Positions 62,393 to 64,000 of a stretch of DNA of 64,000 nucleotides are shown piece after piece; position 1 is the first letter of the stretch; each line of letters opens with the position of its first letter. The position numbers and the translations under genes are program-made. The notes below the pieces were generated by a model that ran no database searches, was not told the DNA's origin, and saw only the letters and a list, made by a program, of their open reading frames with translations. The stretch lies in assembly GCF_010998615.1 (NCBI RefSeq), contig NZ_JAAEAH010000007.1:62001-126000 (forward strand), read 5' to 3'. The DNA is from Myxococcus sp. CA023. Lineage in GTDB: Bacteria > Myxococcota > Myxococcia > Myxococcales > Myxococcaceae.

Positions 62393-63214
62393 ATGATGCC
62401 CTCTCCCACTGATGACCTGGCGGTCGACGCTCGCGGACTGCAGAAGCGCTTTGGCGGCTTCAGCGCGCTCAACGGCCTGGACCTGCAGATTCCCCGCGGC
62501 GCCTTCTACGCGTACCTGGGCCCCAACGGGGCCGGGAAGTCCACCAGCATCGCCTTGCTGACAGGGGTGTACGGTCCCGACGCGGGCTCCATCCGCATGC
62601 TCGGGGTGGATGCGGTGGCCAGGCCCATGGAAGTGAAGCGCCGCGTCGGCGTGGTGCCGGAGGAACTGAGCCTCTTCGAGCGGCTCACCGGCCGGCAGTA
62701 CCTCACCTTCTGCGCGCGCATGTACGGGCTGGACGGCGACGAGGCCGCCGCGCGCGCCACCGAGCTGCTGGAGCTGACGGAGCTCACCTACAAGGCCGGC
62801 GCGCTGGTGGCGGAGTACTCCAAGGGCATGCGCCGGAGGCTCGCCATCGCCGCGGCACTGATCCACGCGCCGGAGCTGGTGCTGCTGGACGAGCCCTTCG
62901 AGGGCATCGACGTGCTGGCCGCCGGCGTCATCCGCGAGCTCCTGCGCGAGCTGAGCCGCCGAGGGGTGACGCTGCTGCTCACCACGCACGTGCTGGAGAT
63001 CGCCGAGCGGCTGGCCACGCACGCGGGCATCATCCGCGGCGGACGCATGCTGGACCAGGGTCCGGTGGGCTCGCTGCTGTCGCGTTACGAGTGCCCGTCG
63101 CTGGAGGCGGTGTTCGAGAAGCTCATCTCCGTGCCGGCCTCGCGCAACGCGCGCCTGTCTTTCTACGGTGAGGCGCCCGCGTCCGTGACGCCGCTGCGCC
63201 AGGAGACCGCATGA
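62393..63214 (+). CDS. ABC transporter ATP-binding protein
   Basis: This is a 273-residue ATPase of the ABC-2 exporter type. Walker A is GPNGAGKST (about 43-51), the signature motif is diverged (EYSKGMRRRLAIAAALIH), and Walker B is ELVLLDEPFEG. The His switch is in LLLTTHVLEIAERLATH. Its stop overlaps the start of the membrane gene by 4 bp. It is paired with an ABC-2-like permease, so it is probably an efflux or assembly exporter. Confidence 0.96.
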   Translation: MMPSPTDDLAVDARGLQKRFGGFSALNGLDLQIPRGAFYAYLGPNGAGKSTSIALLTGVYGPDAGSIRMLGVDAVARPMEVKRRVGVVPEELSLFERLTGRQYLTFCARMYGLDGDEAAARATELLELTELTYKAGALVAEYSKGMRRRLAIAAALIHAPELVLLDEPFEGIDVLAAGVIRELLRELSRRGVTLLLTTHVLEIAERLATHAGIIRGGRMLDQGPVGSLLSRYECPSLEAVFEKLISVPASRNARLSFYGEAPASVTPLRQETA

Positions 63215-64000
63215 GCCGCCCCGCCGTGCCCGGCTTCTTCCGGCACCTGTGGCTGCTGTGGGGGCTGCGCTTCGACATCGGGTTGAATCAGGGCCCCGGA
63301 CGCAGCCGGCTGCTCGCGGTGGCCGCCTTCGCCGCGTCGAGCGCGCCGGGCCTCTTCCTGGGCCTGACGTTCTTCGCGCTGATGCGGCTGCGGCCCATCG
63401 CGGAGAGCGACGTGTGGCCCTACTTCATCCTCAACCTGCTGTGCTTCGTCACCTTCTCGGTGTGGGTGACGTGGCCGCTGTTGTCCGCGGGTGTGGATGA
63501 CCACTCCGAACTGAGCCGCTACGCCGCCTTCCCCATCTCCCCCTTCCGGCTGCTCATCGCGTCCACGGTGGCCAGCCTCTTCGAGCCGCGCGCGCTCGTC
63601 TTCTACGCCCCGCTCACCGGGGCCGCGCTGGGCTTCGCGTCCATCTACGTGCTGCACATGCCGTGGATGGCGGTGGTGCTCTACGTCCTCTTCGCGTTCC
63701 TGTGCGCGGCGTGGAGCCGGGTGGCGCTGTACGCCGTCATCAACGTGCTGCGGGAGAAGCACAGCGCGGAAATCATGGGCGGAGGACTGGCGCTCTTCCT
63801 CCTGGGCGCGTCGTTCATTCCGCCCATCGACACCTCGTGGCTGACGGCGGTGGGCGAGGCGGGCGTGGACGCGCTGGACATGTCCCTCATCATCAACGCG
63901 GCGGTGGCGCTGGGCCGCGTGCCCCCGGGTCTCTTCGGAGACGCGCTGGCGCAGCTCGCCTGGCACCGGCCCCGGGTGGCCATGCTCGAGGCGGCGGCGC
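63211..64000 (+). CDS. ABC transporter permease, partial (right edge)
   Basis: 263 codons are visible, and the frame is still open at the edge. The ATG at 63211 is preceded by AGGAG and overlaps the upstream stop (ATGA). Multiple TM segments are seen (LLAVAAFAASSAPGLFLGLT, FILNLLCFVTFSVWVTWPLL, WMAVVLYVLFAFLCAAWSRV, IMGGGLALFLLGASFIPPID). It is the membrane half of the preceding ATPase. Its substrate is unknown. Confidence 0.88.
   Translation, partial: MSRPAVPGFFRHLWLLWGLRFDIGLNQGPGRSRLLAVAAFAASSAPGLFLGLTFFALMRLRPIAESDVWPYFILNLLCFVTFSVWVTWPLLSAGVDDHSELSRYAAFPISPFRLLIASTVASLFEPRALVFYAPLTGAALGFASIYVLHMPWMAVVLYVLFAFLCAAWSRVALYAVINVLREKHSAEIMGGGLALFLLGASFIPPIDTSWLTAVGEAGVDALDMSLIINAAVALGRVPPGLFGDALAQLAWHRPRVAMLEAAA

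Noticed and set aside
60749-63022. 757-codon open frame on the minus strand
   Set aside because: It is antisense to the amidohydrolase, response regulator and ABC ATPase, all clearly recognisable on the plus strand. Its composition is typical of shadow frames.

Overview
The window is about 64 kb of GC-rich (roughly 70%), densely coding DNA. Codon use has strong third-position G/C bias, GTG and TTG starts are common, and there are many lipoproteins, TPR and HEAT proteins and exported hydrolases. The gene content, and a 17/17 match upstream of recA to the LexA box reported for Myxococcus xanthus, point to a myxobacterium of the Myxococcaceae (Myxococcus-like). I see no rRNA, tRNA, CRISPR array, insertion sequence or prophage gene. 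It reads as a stretch of core chromosome.

Layout. 1-5.7 kb: priA (cut by the left edge), a glutathione S-transferase, then galU with an exported partner, and a divergent outer-membrane barrel protein. 5.7-16.7 kb: a 1520-residue TPR/low-complexity protein divergent from a glycosyltransferase with start codons only 24 bp apart, an RluA-family pseudouridine synthase, an M3-like metallopeptidase, a small basic protein, a lipoprotein, and a DUF2058-like protein with an RGG-rich insert. 16.7-24.8 kb: a short-chain dehydrogenase, a chemoreceptor, a barrel-like exported protein, a PP2C phosphatase, a proline/alanine-rich unknown, and a secreted hydrolase paired with a membrane-anchored unknown. 24.9-30.2 kb: an aminotransferase, a cysteine-free thioredoxin-fold protein coupled to a dehydrogenase, an MJ1255-type glycosyltransferase and a LysR regulator.

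30.2-34 kb: a translation-linked operon (HAMP membrane protein, fmt, a degenerate dehydroquinase-like protein, rsmB). 34-43.6 kb: a HEAT lipoprotein, a FUSC membrane protein, a TerB/LETM1-like protein, a metallo-beta-lactamase-fold hydrolase, and a two-gene operon of a divergent HSP90 and a helical-repeat partner. 43.6-54.9 kb: tex, a GNAT acetyltransferase, a PhoD phosphatase, recA with a composite damage-response promoter, a membrane protein, and an amino-sugar operon (small ORF, glmU, glmS). 55-64 kb: gamma-glutamyltransferase with a TatD-family hydrolase, an M3 peptidase lipoprotein, two small conserved-looking proteins, an amidohydrolase, a response regulator and an ABC exporter cut by the right edge.

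Connections that stand out. recA carries both a LexA operator and a LexA-independent damage-promoter motif, and a weaker copy of the latter lies upstream of priA. The fmt-rsmB operon has gained a dehydroquinase-fold protein that has lost its catalytic residues. The HSP90 paralogue is translationally coupled to a dedicated helical partner.
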